Source of the DNA: Lichenihabitans psoromatis
GTDB lineage: Bacteria; Pseudomonadota; Alphaproteobacteria; Rhizobiales; Beijerinckiaceae
Reading direction: 5' to 3'
Length of the DNA: 64,000 nucleotides
Assembly: GCF_004323635.1 (NCBI RefSeq)
Contig: NZ_CP036516.1
Span: 1-64,000, forward strand
Part shown: positions 29,856 through 38,510 of the stretch, one piece after another
Numbering within the stretch: the first letter of the stretch is position 1
Layout of the letters: the number at the start of each line of letters is the position of its first letter
Notes under the pieces: model-generated
What the model was told of the DNA's origin: nothing
The model's input: only the letters and a program-made list of their open reading frames with translations
The model's database searches: none
Made by a program: the position numbers and the translations under genes

Positions 29856-30993
29856 ATGTCGATCATGCGACGGCTATGGTCCGTCCCAATTGTGGCGCTG
29901 AGCCTGATCATCGCGTCATGCGCAGGATCCTTGAAGGGTGCACCCGATCGGACCCTGCCGATCGACGCTTAGGAAGGCCTCGTCAAAACGATTTCGGGAC
30001 CCGCGGCGTATGCCGCTTACTTCCAATCGGGCAGCGAAACCGAGCGCCGCGGCCTCCGCAGCCAGATCGTTTTGGGCAAGATGTGGCATCGACTTGCTGT
30101 ATCTCGACTACGAGGCGAAATTGACCCGCGAGAGCCAGGAGGAGGGCTTCCTCGGCACACTCGCGACGAGCGGATTGACGTCGGCCGCCGCCACCGTCGG
30201 CGGCCAGGAGGCAAAGATCCTGGCGACCACGGCGGCCGGCCTGGCCGGTGTGGGAGAGGCCTACAACAAGGACGTGCTTGTCGACCGCACCGTGGCGCTC
30301 CTGCAGGAACAGATGCGCGCGCAGCGCAAGCTCGTCAGGGCGAACGTGCTCGGACGGCTGCAATTCCCGATCGCCGACTACCCGCTCGAGCTCGCACTCA
30401 GCGACGTCGAGACCTACTACCGGGCCGGCACGATCACCGGCGCGCTGATCGGCGCCTCTGAGGATTTTGGCGCGCGCCTCCGGGCTGCGACGGCCATCGA
30501 GGAAGCCGCGGTATCGACCCGGTTCAGCGCCACCATCCTGGGACCGAGCATCTTGGCGTATTGGCGATCGAGCCCCGCCCGCAGGCAGACCATCGACAAC
30601 TGGCTGAATCGCAACGGGATCACGATCCCGTTGCCCTTCTTCGCCCGGTCGAACGCCTACGCGACGGATCAAGAGAGGCTCGTCGCAGACCTTGGAATAC
30701 CGTCGGAGGCGGGACCATCCGCCGGCGCACCGGCGCCGGTGCCGACGCCCGCTCCGGCCAGACCGGTTCCCGCCTCGCCCGGCAGGGCAGGTCCAGCCCC
30801 GCTCAGGCCCGGCCCAGCGCCCGCGGCACCCGCGGCGGCCATCGAGCGAGATATCAGGGCCCATCCGTCGGTACTCTCTTCCATTCGGAGGTGGATGGCC
30901 GCCAACGGCATCGACGGTCTTCCGACGCTCATGCGCGCGGACCACGAAGACGCGCAGCGCCAAATGATCAAGGATCTCAGCCTAGCGGATTGA
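29856..30993 (+). pseudogene. Lipoprotein gene with a stop codon and a frameshift
   Basis: The first 38 codons give a lipoprotein signal (hydrophobic core, then IIASC with Cys22 as lipidation site). A TAG at 29970 interrupts; in the same frame EGLVKTISGPAAYAAYFQ and SETERRGLRSQIVLGKM follow. One extra T near 30085 then shifts the frame, after which GIDLLYLDYEAKLTRES continues to 30993. The mature part is helical, then has a Pro/Ala-rich tract (about 45 residues) before a short C-terminal helical domain (PSVLSSIRRWMAANGIDGLP). The function is unknown. It would have been a periplasmic-facing lipoprotein, first gene of an envelope-associated cluster. Confidence 0.6.
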
Positions 30994-31024
30994 GATCCTG
31001 CCAGCTTGAGCGGGAAGCCACATC

Positions 31025-32398
31025 ATGCAGCCTGATACGCTCTTCGACATTCCTGGTGAGGACCTCCCGAGCACGCTCGCCGATCTGGATCTTGCCGGTT
31101 TCGACGGTCTGGTAAGCATACAGTCGAACGGACTCTACACGGTTGCTGCACAGCGCAAGGCGGAGAGCGCAGGGGCGACCGGGGCCTGCAGGCCCCGGTC
31201 GCCCCTGCGCTCCCCCTGCTGCTCCCGCACAAAGCCCTTCCGTCCCGCCGCCCTTCGTGACGGCGCTAGGCAAGGTCGCGGAGGACCAATGGACGTTCTT
31301 CGGGCAGCAGGAATTCGCGACCTTGCCGGAAGGACCATCCGGCAAGGTCACAAGGAAGCGGAGCCCGTCTACGCAGATCGCATCGCCCACTACTGGGTCG
31401 AGGGAACCGGCACCCATGGCCTGAGCGGCACGAACGACGTTCCCTGGTCCGCCGCCTTCATCTCCTGGATCATGCAAGCGGCAGGCGCCGGCGACCGCTT
31501 CAGGTATTCGACCGAGCACTCCGTCTACATCGCGCAGGCGATCCGCGACAGGCAGTCCGGCAGGGCCGGAGGCGGCTTTTGGGTATACCGACTCGATGAA
31601 CGCGAGCCAGCCGTCGGCGACCTTATCTGCTGGGCGCGCCAACCCGGCTTGGATTTCGATCATCAGCTAGGGGGCCGGTACCTGGGTCATTGCGATCTCG
31701 TCGTCGCAGTGGACCAGGGGGCCATCTGGGTCATCGGGGGGAACGTCGGCAATTCGGTCACGAAGAGGCCAATTGCCCTCATCGGCAAGCATGTGCCCGC
31801 CGCAACGATGCGCGGCGAGACCCCCTTCGCGGTGCTGCAGGACCGTATCGGGGCCCCTGTCGCTTCGGCCCCGTCGGCAGCAGCTGGGGGCCCCGGATGC
31901 ATCGCGTGGGGGGCAGCGGTCCCCACCGCTTTCAAGGCTGCGGTCCTCGATATCGCATCGGAACTCGCCTGCGATCCGAGCCACCTCATGGCAGCGATGG
32001 CGTTCGAGACCGGCGAAGCGTTCTCGGCCAAGAGCCAGAACCCGCATTCGCTAGCGACCGGGCTCATCCAGTTCACGCCCTCGACGGCGATCGGCCTTGG
32101 TACCACCGTCGAATCGCTCGCTGCGATGACCGAGGTCAGCCAACTCGCTTACGTCCTGGCGTACCTGCTGCCGTTCCAGGGCCGGATGGGGACGCTGCCC
32201 GACCTCTACATGGCGATCCTTCTGCCGACGGCCGTGGGCAAGCCGGACGGGACCGTGCTGTTCTCGAAGCCTAGCCTCGCCTACTTTCAAAACATCGGTC
32301 TGGACGCGAACCGCGACGGAGAGATCACCAAGTCCGAGGCCGCCTCGAAGGTCCAGGCGGCATTGACCAAGCGCCTCACGACGCACTTCGCCGGCTGA
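31025..32398 (+). CDS. DUF2272 plus lysozyme-like two-domain protein (N-terminal frame disturbed)
   Basis: The open frame has 457 codons. Residues about 115-260 match DUF2272: ADRIAHYWVEG, VPWSAAFISWIMQAAGAG, FRYSTEHSVYIAQA, VGDLICWARQPG, GHCDLVVAV and VIGGNVGNSV. Residues about 310-450 resemble a lysozyme-like/transglycosylase fold (HLMAAMAFETGEAF with a candidate catalytic Glu, GLIQFTPSTAIGLG) ending in an EF-hand-like DANRDGEITKSEA. Both halves suggest peptidoglycan hydrolysis. In the N-terminal region conserved-looking sequence (PPPFVTALGKVAEDQWTFFG) lies in another frame between about 31190 and 31345, bounded by two hairpins, so the native N-terminus is probably scrambled. No signal peptide is seen. 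Confidence 0.65.
   Translation: MQPDTLFDIPGEDLPSTLADLDLAGFDGLVSIQSNGLYTVAAQRKAESAGATGACRPRSPLRSPCCSRTKPFRPAALRDGARQGRGGPMDVLRAAGIRDLAGRTIRQGHKEAEPVYADRIAHYWVEGTGTHGLSGTNDVPWSAAFISWIMQAAGAGDRFRYSTEHSVYIAQAIRDRQSGRAGGGFWVYRLDEREPAVGDLICWARQPGLDFDHQLGGRYLGHCDLVVAVDQGAIWVIGGNVGNSVTKRPIALIGKHVPAATMRGETPFAVLQDRIGAPVASAPSAAAGGPGCIAWGAAVPTAFKAAVLDIASELACDPSHLMAAMAFETGEAFSAKSQNPHSLATGLIQFTPSTAIGLGTTVESLAAMTEVSQLAYVLAYLLPFQGRMGTLPDLYMAILLPTAVGKPDGTVLFSKPSLAYFQNIGLDANRDGEITKSEAASKVQAALTKRLTTHFAG
31165..31212. repeat. Perfect 48-bp palindrome with no spacer
   Basis: The left half (31165-31188, beginning GAGCGCAGGGGCG) is the exact reverse complement of the right half (31189-31212), centred on CTGCAG. 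It lies inside the DUF2272 gene's N-terminal region, at the first apparent frame change. It would form a 24-bp cruciform or hairpin with essentially no loop. Confidence 0.95.
31319..31349. repeat. 12-bp inverted repeat with 7-base loop
   Basis: GACCTTGCCGGA and TCCGGCAAGGTC flank AGGACCA. It lies inside the same gene, exactly where the reading frame appears to return, 107 bp after the long palindrome. Confidence 0.9.
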
Positions 32399-32431
32399 GC
32401 GAGGGGCTCGAGAATCCGCGAGGATCCAAGA

Positions 32432-33616
32432 ATGCCCACCTACGACCCCCCTCCCCCCGCCGACGCAATCCATGCGTCGCCGGCCCCACCAGGCGGCGAG
32501 GGGCCGGCAAGCCCACTCACGAAACCTACGTTAGCGACCCTGATCATCGCCATCGTCGCCATCGCAGCGGCGCTGGCCGTCTATGGCGATCGGCTCCCCC
32601 CGCGCTGGGAGAAAGCCCTCGCCCCGCTCATGGCCATCGCCGTGGCGACGATGCTGGCGAGCTTCCCGCTCATCATCGGCTTCGTACAGGCAACCTCGAA
32701 AGCGAGGCAGCGAGCCAAGCTCGCGGGCCTCGCCGGCCGCCCGGTCGCCAAGACCGCGTACTATGCAGCCGCGCTCGCGGCGCTTTATTCGCTGCGGCCG
32801 GCCACGGTCACGAGCGAAGACTACAGGATGCCGATGTCCGGCTTTTGCATCACGGTGGTGATCTGCAGCCTCGCTGTCTTCATCGCCTACGACGTCGAAA
32901 GCATCCATTCTAGTAAAAGCATCGTCCTCGGCGGCATGGACGTCGTCGCGAAGACCGCTGGCGATCCCGAGATCACCAGATACCAGTCGGGAACCTTCAC
33001 ATGCATCGCCTACGCGTTCGTCGGGGCCTATGTCTGCATCATCTCTAGGTTGCTCTCTCGAATCAACAACAACGACATCTACCCCATCTCCTTCCACTTC
33101 TACTCGGCATGGATCATCTCCGCCGGGTTGGTCGCCGCCGTCCTGCGGCACGTCATGCACCTGCTCTTCAGCGATACGAGACCGGACACCGTCATCTTGC
33201 TGGGCTTCGCCACAGGCCTGTCGCCGAACCTCTTCCTCGTCGCGATCGCGCGGCGGGCGTTCAATTAAGCCAACGTCATCGGCGACAAGGTGGATCCGGG
33301 ACGGCCGCTCTTCCCGACCAACATGAACCTCCTCATGATCGACGGCATTGACGGCGACGAGATCGACAGGCTGGGAGAACTCGGGATCACCAATGCCCAG
33401 GTCCTTGCCGCGCAGAACCCCTTCGTCCTATGGACACGGCTGCCATACGACCTCTACCTCCTCGTCGGCTGGATTGCCCAGGCGCAGCTCTATGCCAAGG
33501 TTCGGGACGAAGGCATGAAGGCAATGCGCGACAACAAGGTCGGCGACATCTTCGAGTTCCATGCGCAGCTCGAGGCGGATGACGCGCGAGCCGAGGTTTG
33601 CACACTCCTCGCCCTG
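32432..33616 (+). pseudogene. Multi-pass membrane protein, split by a stop and truncated
   Basis: The first 278 codons encode about seven hydrophobic segments after a Pro-rich N-terminus (LATLIIAIVAIAAALAV first; VILLGFATGLSPNLFLVAIA last). A TAA at 33266 stops it. The same frame continues for about 115 codons with a cytosolic domain: IDGIDGDEIDRLGELGITNA (helix-hairpin-helix-like), NPFVLWTRLPYDLYLLVGW and IAQAQLYAKV, until 33616 where the duplicated binding-protein segment cuts it. The gene was therefore longer than 394 codons. The function is unknown. It is third in the lipoprotein, DUF2272 cluster, with a GAGG ribosome-binding site upstream. Confidence 0.6.
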
Positions 33617-34067
33617 CATCTATTCGAAGAGCGGCCGGACGACCGTGGCGGCGATGATGGGCGAGCAGGTCGGCACGGTGTCGGGATTTCTATGGGTCGC
33701 CGAGTTCAAGAAGCTGCTCGGCAGCGACTTCAAGCTCTATCCCAATCCAGTCGCCCTGGCCCAGGATCTCGAGGCTGGACGGGTAGAGATCGGGGTCGAC
33801 AGCTATGGAACAGGCGTTTACGCGCAGAACAAAGGCAGTTATCCCGGCCTCGTCATCAAGGTGTCCGAACCCGATCCCCGCGTGCAGGCCTCTATCCAGG
33901 CCGCCCAGTGCAACCTGCTCTACACCAAGGCCAACACCTCGCTCGGGGCGGCGATCGACGCCGACATTGTGGCGATGCACAAGGACGGGTCGATCGCGGG
34001 CTACCTCAAGGCGTTCGGGCTGGATCCGTCAGGCGCAGACGTCGGAGAGCCACGGGTCATCAACTGA
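33616..34067 (+). pseudogene. C-terminal fragment of an amino-acid-binding protein gene
   Basis: The last 150 codons of an SBP_bac_3 receptor, from IYSKSGRTTV to EPRVIN and the stop, are nearly the same as in the intact gene at 16616-17452 but with replacements such as Lys to Glu, Gln to Lys, Leu to Phe and Gly to Ser. It has no start codon or signal peptide of its own. It is joined upstream to the membrane-protein gene and downstream to a transposase remnant. Confidence 0.92.
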
Positions 34068-34102
34068 CATGTGGGCCCCCTTACAGAGGGGGGCCCCGTA
34101 CA
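33616..34102 (+). repeat. 487-bp direct repeat, copy 2
   Basis: This copy aligns without gaps to 17001-17487 (14 substitutions), including the trailing hairpin at 34073-34096. The right boundary (CCGTACA) is followed at once by transposase coding sequence, suggesting a transposition-related origin. Confidence 0.9.
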
Positions 34103-34258
34103 GGTGTTCGCTGCAACGGCTCCGAACACCGTCTGGCTGGCGGACATCACTTCTATCGCCACCGGAGAGGGATGGCTCTACCTCGCCGCGGTCCTCGACC
34201 TCGCCACGCGCAAGATCGTCGGCTGGGCGAAGCGCGATCATATGCGCACCGAGCGGCC
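34103..34258 (+). mobile_element. IS3-family transposase remnant
   Basis: About 50 codons read TVWLADITSIATGEGWLYLA, then AVLDLATRKIVGWAKRDHMRTE. This is the first-Asp region of an IS3-type rve domain. It differs from both IS-A and IS-B, so it comes from a third IS3-family element. It is truncated on both sides. Confidence 0.85.
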
Positions 34259-34260
34259 GA

Positions 34261-34881
34261 TTAGGCGTAAACTGGCCGTCCGCAACAGTGTTGTAGTTGA
34301 AGTCCTTCCACAAAAATTGCAACCATTTGGCCTGCGTGGTCGGGCTTTCCGTCGTATGTTGACATGCACAATGTCGTCACCGCACAGAGTATCTCCGTAG
34401 CATCTAGGTTAGGCCGCACTTGTCCGGCTGCCTCAGCAGCTTTGTAGAGGATCCTAGCGGCGGGACGAAGAATCTGATCAAAGCGGACGAACAAGCCGAC
34501 AAACACCGGATCGCCGGAGCTAAGTGCCTTGGCTAAACCTCGCTTGGTCGCGATGAACTCGGCATAAACGAGCATCCATCTCGCCAACGCTTCGGCCGGC
34601 GGATATTCCGCAGCAAGGGTCGTCGCGGCTCCCGCGCAGGCGTCCATTTCACTATGAAAGACTGCGGCAATCAGGTCTGCCCGTTGGGGAAACCGACGGA
34701 ACAGTGTTCCCATGCCAATGCCTGCCCGGTCGGCAATCTCACGCGTCGTGGCATCCACCCCCGTCGTGGCGAACAGTTCTTTCGCTGCCGCAACTATCGC
34801 ATCAACGCTTCGCTTAGCGTCGGCGCGCAAGCGGCGTTTGCCGCCCTCTTTCTGCGACGTACCGGCGTTCTGGTCATCTGG
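34261..34881 (-). CDS. TetR/AcrR family regulator
   Basis: The protein has about 206 residues from a TTG at 34881 (AAGG 8 bases upstream). The frame stays open to 34968, but that longer start would overlap the operator-like repeats. The helix-turn-helix reads SVDAIVAAAKELFATTG, then TTREIADRAGIGMGTLFRRFPQRADLI. The C-terminal region is typical of the TetR_C_13 group (AEFIATKRGLAKALSSGD). It is divergent from the SDR at 35001, which it presumably controls. Confidence 0.88.
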   Translation of the reverse strand, partial: PDDQNAGTSQKEGGKRRLRADAKRSVDAIVAAAKELFATTGVDATTREIADRAGIGMGTLFRRFPQRADLIAAVFHSEMDACAGAATTLAAEYPPAEALARWMLVYAEFIATKRGLAKALSSGDPVFVGLFVRFDQILRPAARILYKAAEAAGQVRPNLDATEILCAVTTLCMSTYDGKPDHAGQMVAIFVEGLQLQHCCGRPVYA

Positions 34882-34912
34882 TCGGGCGTTCAAACACAAT
34901 CGCCTTGTGAAT

Positions 34913-34950
34913 CGGAGCTTTGCTCCGTATGTATAGGGAGCTACGCTCCG
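34913..34950. promoter_or_regulatory. Two tandem TetR operators
   Basis: CGGAGC-TTT-GCTCCG (34913-34927, perfect) and GGGAGC-TAC-GCTCCG (34936-34950, one mismatch) are spaced 23 bp centre to centre, on nearly the same helix face, between the divergent TetR and SDR genes. This is a strong paired-operator signature. Confidence 0.7.
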
Positions 34951-35000
34951 CTTGCACCGGGGTACCAAAATATTCTGGCGCTGACAATCAGGAGATTACC

Positions 35001-35753
35001 ATGCAACCCAACCCAATCACTCTTATAACCGGCGCCAATCAGGGCATCGGCCTCCAGATCGCTAAAGAACTTGCGGCCAAGGGCTTCACCGTTCTCGTAG
35101 GGTCGCGCAGTATCAAGCACGGCGAGGCGGCCGCAAAAGAACTGGGACCAAATGCCGTGGCGATCCAGCTGGACGTGACCGATTCGGATTCAATCGCTGC
35201 GGCTGCAAACCGCGTTCGCCAGGAATTTGGCCGCCTCAACGTGCTGATCCAGAATGCGGCGATCACGACGACCGGCGATCACGCGCAAACCCCTCAGGAG
35301 TACGTGGCCGCGACCCGCCCGAGCGTCGTCTCTCTCGATGAAATGCGCGCTGTCTGGGACACGAACGTGTTCGGCGTGCTCGCCGTTTATCAGGCGATGC
35401 TGCCGATCCTGCGGAACACACCGCATTCCCGCATCATCAACGTCTCTAGCGGAGCCGGGTCGCTAACACTGGCTTCCGACCCGAATTCTCCGTTGCGCGC
35501 CATGTTCAACGCGTCCTATTCAGCCTCGAAGACCGCGCTTAACGGCTTGACGGTCGCGATGGCGATTGAGCTTGAGGCCGAAGGCATCAAGGTGAACGCC
35601 GTCTCCCCCGGCTACACCAAGACGCGGATGAGCCCGGAAGGCACGGATACGGTGGAGGAAGGCGCGGCCGAAGCCGTGCGCCTGGCACTGCTAGGCCCGT
35701 ATGGGCCAACCGGCACGTTCACGCACGCCACATTAGGGGTACTTCCGTGGTGA
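35001..35753 (+). CDS. Short-chain dehydrogenase/reductase
   Basis: The protein has 250 residues. It contains TGANQGIGLQIAKELAAKG, NVLIQNAAI (where most have NNAG), the catalytic serine in NVSSGAGSL, and YSASKTALNG (Tyr-x3-Lys). AGGAGA lies 5 bases before the ATG at 35001. It is similar to carbonyl-reductase-like SDRs commonly paired with TetR genes. The paired operators upstream indicate TetR control. Substrate unknown. Confidence 0.9.
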   Translation: MQPNPITLITGANQGIGLQIAKELAAKGFTVLVGSRSIKHGEAAAKELGPNAVAIQLDVTDSDSIAAAANRVRQEFGRLNVLIQNAAITTTGDHAQTPQEYVAATRPSVVSLDEMRAVWDTNVFGVLAVYQAMLPILRNTPHSRIINVSSGAGSLTLASDPNSPLRAMFNASYSASKTALNGLTVAMAIELEAEGIKVNAVSPGYTKTRMSPEGTDTVEEGAAEAVRLALLGPYGPTGTFTHATLGVLPW

Positions 35754-35933
35754 TCTGACTATAGGTTGGCGTTCGAGTCTCGCCGGGGGGCTGATACTCG
35801 GACAGTTTCACTAGGATCCCCTGATCAGTTATAAAATAATGACCATTATGACACTAATGGTATTATGAATGAATAATCCTAATACTTTGATCCAATATAG
35901 ATTTGTGCTGATACAGGTGTGGAGACAACAGAG

Positions 35934-36815
35934 ATGGTGATAACATAAGTATAATAGCAGTTGTTACGGGCGCGACCATTGGTATCGGCAAGGAAATCGT
36001 GAGTGACCTGATGCGCAATGGTGCAACGATCATCATTGGTGTCCGCAATGTCGATAAAGGCAAGGCCTTGAGCGCGGCGCTTTCCAGCAAGCCCGGTGGT
36101 GGCAAAATCGAAGTCCTGCCGCTGGACATTGCCAGCATGGAATCAGTGCGCGGGTTTGCGGCCGTCGTCGGAGAGGCGCATCCGGCATTGCAGCTCCTGG
36201 TCAACAATGCGGGAGCCTGGTTCAGCGAGCGCGGAGAAACCAAAGAAGGTCACGAGTTGACGCTGGCGACCAATGTCCTGGGTCCGCACCTGTTGACCAG
36301 CCTTCTGTTGCCGCAGTTACACACGGGTAAGCCGGCGCGTATCGTCAACACGACCTCCGGCTTCGCCGGAAGCTACGATGTCGGCGACCAAGATTGGAAA
36401 CGACGCAAGTATACTGGATTCAAGGCCTATTCCCAGTCTAAGCAGGCACTCCGCATGATGACCTGGAAGCTGGCGCAGCGCCTTGAGGGGAGCGGCGTAG
36501 TCGCAAATACCGTCTCGCCCGGCTTTGTCAAAACCGAGTTAATGCAGAACACTTCCGGCCTCGTCACCCGTCTGATCCGCATGATCAGTTTCATGGCCGA
36601 CACCCGAAAAGGGTGCGGATACGCTGTTGTGGGTGGCAACTGCCCCGGAGATGGCTAATGTCACCGGAAAGTTTTACGAGGCTCGCAAGGAGAAGGACGG
36701 CAAGTACCGCGAACAAGCTGCTCTGGATGAACTCGAAAAGCTGCTCGACAAAAAAACCGGTGCCAGAAGCTCCGTCGCAGACGGGAACCCGGTCCGTGCT
36801 GCGGCCGTTCTATAG
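35934..36815 (+). pseudogene. Short-chain dehydrogenase with two frameshifts
   Basis: The Rossmann start IAVVTGATIGIGKEIV lies out of frame with the best start (ATG at 35934, four codons earlier in another frame). The body is good (LLVNNAGAWF, NTTSGFAGS, YSQSKQALR). Near 36615 a one-base shift occurs: the first frame ends in a nonsense tail, while the next frame carries ADTLLWVATAPEMANVTGKF and the C-terminus to 36815. Two independent indels make this a dead gene. Relatives reduce aldehydes or ketones (retinol-dehydrogenase-like). Confidence 0.8.
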
Positions 36816-36883
36816 GACCATGTGCGCCCGAATAAATCACAGCATTACACTTATGCTGAGCTTGTCGGACGTTCGTGCGAAGT

Positions 36884-37678
36884 TCAAGAGTTTCGCGCAA
36901 AATTAGCCGGTTTTTGAGTTTTATGTTTTCCCATTTTGGCCATCTGGTTCAGCATGAAGTTAGGAGCTATCCGGCTCATGGCCTTCAGTACGTTGCTTAA
37001 GCCAGGGCGTATTTCTAGCTGTCCGGCCTCAATGGCAATGATGGTTTTTTTGACAAGAGTCCTTACATCCATTGCCGTCTGGCCCTTCGCTTCCTCTGCA
37101 AATTCACCACGGAATAAAGGTGTCTCAACGGCCGGCGGCGCCAACTCGATGACGGTCACGCTCGTCCCGGCTAATTGGATGCGCAGAGCTTGCGAAAACG
37201 AATGGATGGCTGCCTTAGTCGCGCTATAGACCGGCGATAGCGGGAACGGGATGAAGGCAAGGCCTGAAGACACATTTATGATCCCTGCATTTTGTCGACT
37301 TTTAAGATGTGGCAGAAACTGCTGCACCATGCGCACTGGACCACTTAGGTTAGTTTCAATTTCCCTTGTCACGTCTCTCAAGTCGCGACTTTGATTGAGG
37401 TTGAGGTTGCGCATGATACCAGCGTTGTTGACGAGTACGTCGAGCGTCGGGAACTTCGCGAGCACGCTCTCATGCAACGCCGCTATTGCATCCGGATCGC
37501 TGACATCGCTCTGCACAGTGTGAACGCCGGGCAATACGTCCTTTGTGGAAAATAACTTGGCTGCATCGCGGCCGGTGACGATCACAGTGTTGCCCTTGGC
37601 GAGCAGTTGCCTTCCCAGCTCGAGACCAATGCCGCTCGTACCACCCGTGATTAAGATTGTCTTCTGGGTCAGTTTCAT
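36884..37678 (-). CDS. Short-chain dehydrogenase, DltE-like
   Basis: The protein has about 264 residues from the ATG in MKLTQKTILITGGTSGIGLEL. It has VNNAGIMRN, the catalytic serine in NVSSGLAFIP, and YSATKAAIHSFSQALR. LSNVLKAMSRIAPNFMLNQM at the end is typical of DltE/YdaD-type oxidoreductases. An in-frame upstream extension to 37729 has no ribosome-binding site. It is divergent from the HxlR-type regulator, the likely controller. Confidence 0.88.
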   Translation of the reverse strand: MKLTQKTILITGGTSGIGLELGRQLLAKGNTVIVTGRDAAKLFSTKDVLPGVHTVQSDVSDPDAIAALHESVLAKFPTLDVLVNNAGIMRNLNLNQSRDLRDVTREIETNLSGPVRMVQQFLPHLKSRQNAGIINVSSGLAFIPFPLSPVYSATKAAIHSFSQALRIQLAGTSVTVIELAPPAVETPLFRGEFAEEAKGQTAMDVRTLVKKTIIAIEAGQLEIRPGLSNVLKAMSRIAPNFMLNQMAKMGKHKTQKPANFARNS

Positions 37679-37761
37679 AAAAAGCCTCCATACAAGACGA
37701 TTTTTGATAGCCGCCGGTCCTGATTGCATCTAGATAGGAGCTTACGATCGAATAGAAAGAA

Positions 37762-37777
37762 GGCACTCGAAAGTGCC
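37762..37777. promoter_or_regulatory. Candidate HxlR operator
   Basis: GGCACT-CGAA-AGTGCC is a perfect 6-bp inverted repeat in the spacer between the DltE-like gene and the HxlR gene. It overlaps the most upstream possible HxlR start (GTG at 37773). Confidence 0.5.
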
Positions 37778-37802
37778 ATACTTACCTGAAAGAGAGTATA
37801 AC

Positions 37803-38237
37803 GTGCCCAAGGCTCCGCAATTCACCGAGCAGCAGATAGCTCTTGCGAAAGCCTATGCCGCTCTTGAGCCGCCTGAAGACATCGACCCCAGAATTGAGGC
37901 TCTAGTAAATAATCTTATTGGCCGAGTAGCTGATAAGTGGACGGTGCTCATTCTTGAGGCGCTCGCCGAAAAAGAGACGCTGCGATTTACTCGCTTAAGT
38001 GAGTTGGTCGAGGGTATTAGTCAAAAGATGCTCACGCAGACCCTACGGCAAATGGAACGAGATGGGCTTCTGATACGTACTGTGTATCCCGTGGTTCCGC
38101 CAAAGGTAGAATACAAGCTCACCCGTCTCGGCATGAGTCTTGGAGGGGCATTTTGCGGCGTTTGGGTGTGGGCGGCTGAAAACCTTCAACACGTCGAGCG
38201 GGCCCGTCGAGATTTCGACGAAACTAAGGGTCACTGA
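37803..38237 (+). CDS. HxlR family transcriptional regulator
   Basis: The protein has about 144 residues from the GTG at 37803 (the GTG at 37773 is possible but sits inside the dyad). The winged-helix domain is clear: IGRVADKWTVLILEALAEKE, FTRLSELVEGISQKMLTQTLRQMERDGLL and VPPKVEYKLTRLGMSL. HxlR proteins sense reactive aldehydes, quinones or redox change and regulate adjacent oxidoreductases. The DltE-like SDR is the evident partner. Confidence 0.88.
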   Translation: MPKAPQFTEQQIALAKAYAALEPPEDIDPRIEALVNNLIGRVADKWTVLILEALAEKETLRFTRLSELVEGISQKMLTQTLRQMERDGLLIRTVYPVVPPKVEYKLTRLGMSLGGAFCGVWVWAAENLQHVERARRDFDETKGH

Positions 38238-38261
38238 ATCAAGTTGCATTTGCCGCTCAGG

Positions 38262-38510
38262 CTACAGCGCTAACTCGCGCCCGCCGATTATCGTCTTACC
38301 CACGCGGGGAGCGAGGGCGTTCTCAAACAGGGCGCAGGCGACACTGCGCGCAGGGATCATGCGCCAACTATGTGGTAGCACGGGATCAAAGACGGCGAAG
38401 AGGATTGACGCAACGGCCTCAACACGGCGCGGCGGGATGCGGCGGCCGCCGATCATTCCGGGCCGTGCCAACGTCAGCGACGTGAACTCGAACAGCGCAA
38501 GATCGCGGAC
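38262..38510 (-). pseudogene. C-terminal relic of an NAD(P)-binding reductase
   Basis: About 80 codons read FEFTSLTLARPGMIGGRR, then DPVLPHSWRMIPARSVACAL, the same pattern as the intact reductase at 21516 (LTIVRPSVLDGHR, APVLPRRLRVSPASAVAALL). The 5' part is replaced by the IS-A left end at 38511. Confidence 0.75.

Noticed and set aside
31165..31212. 48-bp palindrome as a transcription terminator
   Set aside because: It lies within coding sequence, has no loop and no T-run, and is far longer than terminator stems.
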